Assembly: GCA_035552275.1 (NCBI GenBank)
Contig: DASZLR010000290.1
Coordinates: 1-7,334 of the forward strand
Reading direction: 5' to 3'
DNA length: 7,334 nt
DNA from: DASVLX01 sp035552275
Lineage (GTDB): Bacteria; Actinomycetota; Actinomycetes; Mycobacteriales; Pseudonocardiaceae
In this document: positions 5,527 through 7,334 of the stretch, one piece after another
Layout: each line of letters starts with the position of its first letter
Position numbering within the stretch: position 1 is the first letter of the stretch
Notes under the pieces: model-generated
The model's input: only the letters and a program-made list of their open reading frames with translations
The model's database searches: none
Told to the model about the DNA's origin: nothing
Translations under genes and position numbers: made by a program

Positions 5527-5549
5527 GTGTCAGAGGTCGGGCATACCCT
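5527..5549 (+). promoter_or_regulatory. RecA-NDp (PafBC-type) DNA-damage promoter for uvrB
   Basis: The mycobacterial RecA-independent damage promoter has the pattern tTGTCRgtg, N8, TAnnnT. Here GTGTCAGAG (5527-5535), exactly eight bases (5536-5543) and TACCCT (5544-5549) match it, including the full TGTCR core, 7 of 9 upstream positions and the -10. The GTG of uvrB begins 7 bases after the -10, where transcription should start, so the message would be leaderless. This is consistent with the lack of a ribosome-binding site. No LexA-type SOS box (TCGAAC-N4-GTTCGA) is visible in the spacer. Confidence 0.7.
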
Positions 5550-5555
5550 CGACAC

Positions 5556-7334
<1,779 letters not shown>

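Noticed and set aside
5451..5555. LexA SOS box before uvrB
   Set aside because: I looked for TCGAAC-N4-GTTCGA and close variants on both strands and found none. The dyad at 5486-5515 has a different sequence and spacing.

Overview
The window comes from a high-GC Gram-positive bacterium (Actinomycetota). The gene order rpsA - coaE - DUF402 gene - uvrB is the one I recall from mycobacteria (Rv1630 to Rv1633). The S1 protein has the actinobacterial acidic, Ala/Gly-rich C-terminal tail. CoaE carries the C-terminal GrpB/UPF0157 domain typical of the group. The order within the phylum cannot be fixed from this sequence.

Layout: (1) 1-1196, the 3' part of rpsA (ribosomal protein S1), closed by a strong 15-bp intrinsic-type hairpin. 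(2) 1275-2790, an accessory insert not found in the mycobacterial arrangement. It holds a secreted V8/trypsin-like serine peptidase gene broken by two single-base frameshifts and cut off after the catalytic-serine motif, an abutting gene for a small carboxypeptidase-regulatory-like beta-sandwich protein, and a small very basic ORF on the opposite strand whose stop overlaps the previous stop. (3) 2969-4165, coaE, a two-domain dephospho-CoA kinase. (4) 4192-5450, two minus-strand DUF402 genes in tandem; the upstream one keeps the family motifs, and the downstream one is a divergent paralogue that has lost most of the acidic residues. (5) 5556 to the right edge, uvrB (593 codons visible, 3' end missing), divergent from the DUF402 pair.

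How the genes relate: rpsA, coaE and uvrB are housekeeping genes for translation, CoA synthesis and nucleotide excision repair, and they share a neighbourhood rather than a pathway. The clearest regulatory signal is upstream of uvrB. A match to the mycobacterial RecA-independent DNA-damage promoter (RecA-NDp, read by PafBC) is placed so that transcription would start at or next to the GTG start codon, giving a leaderless message. A 14-bp dyad lies beside it in the divergent spacer. Other unexplained dyads lie in front of the peptidase ribosome-binding site, inside the first codons of the regulatory-like gene, and between the two DUF402 genes.

I see no tRNA, rRNA, CRISPR array, insertion sequence or phage gene. 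I do not see a wholly new system. The items most worth following are the decayed DUF402 paralogue, the uvrB promoter region, and the decaying peptidase cassette.
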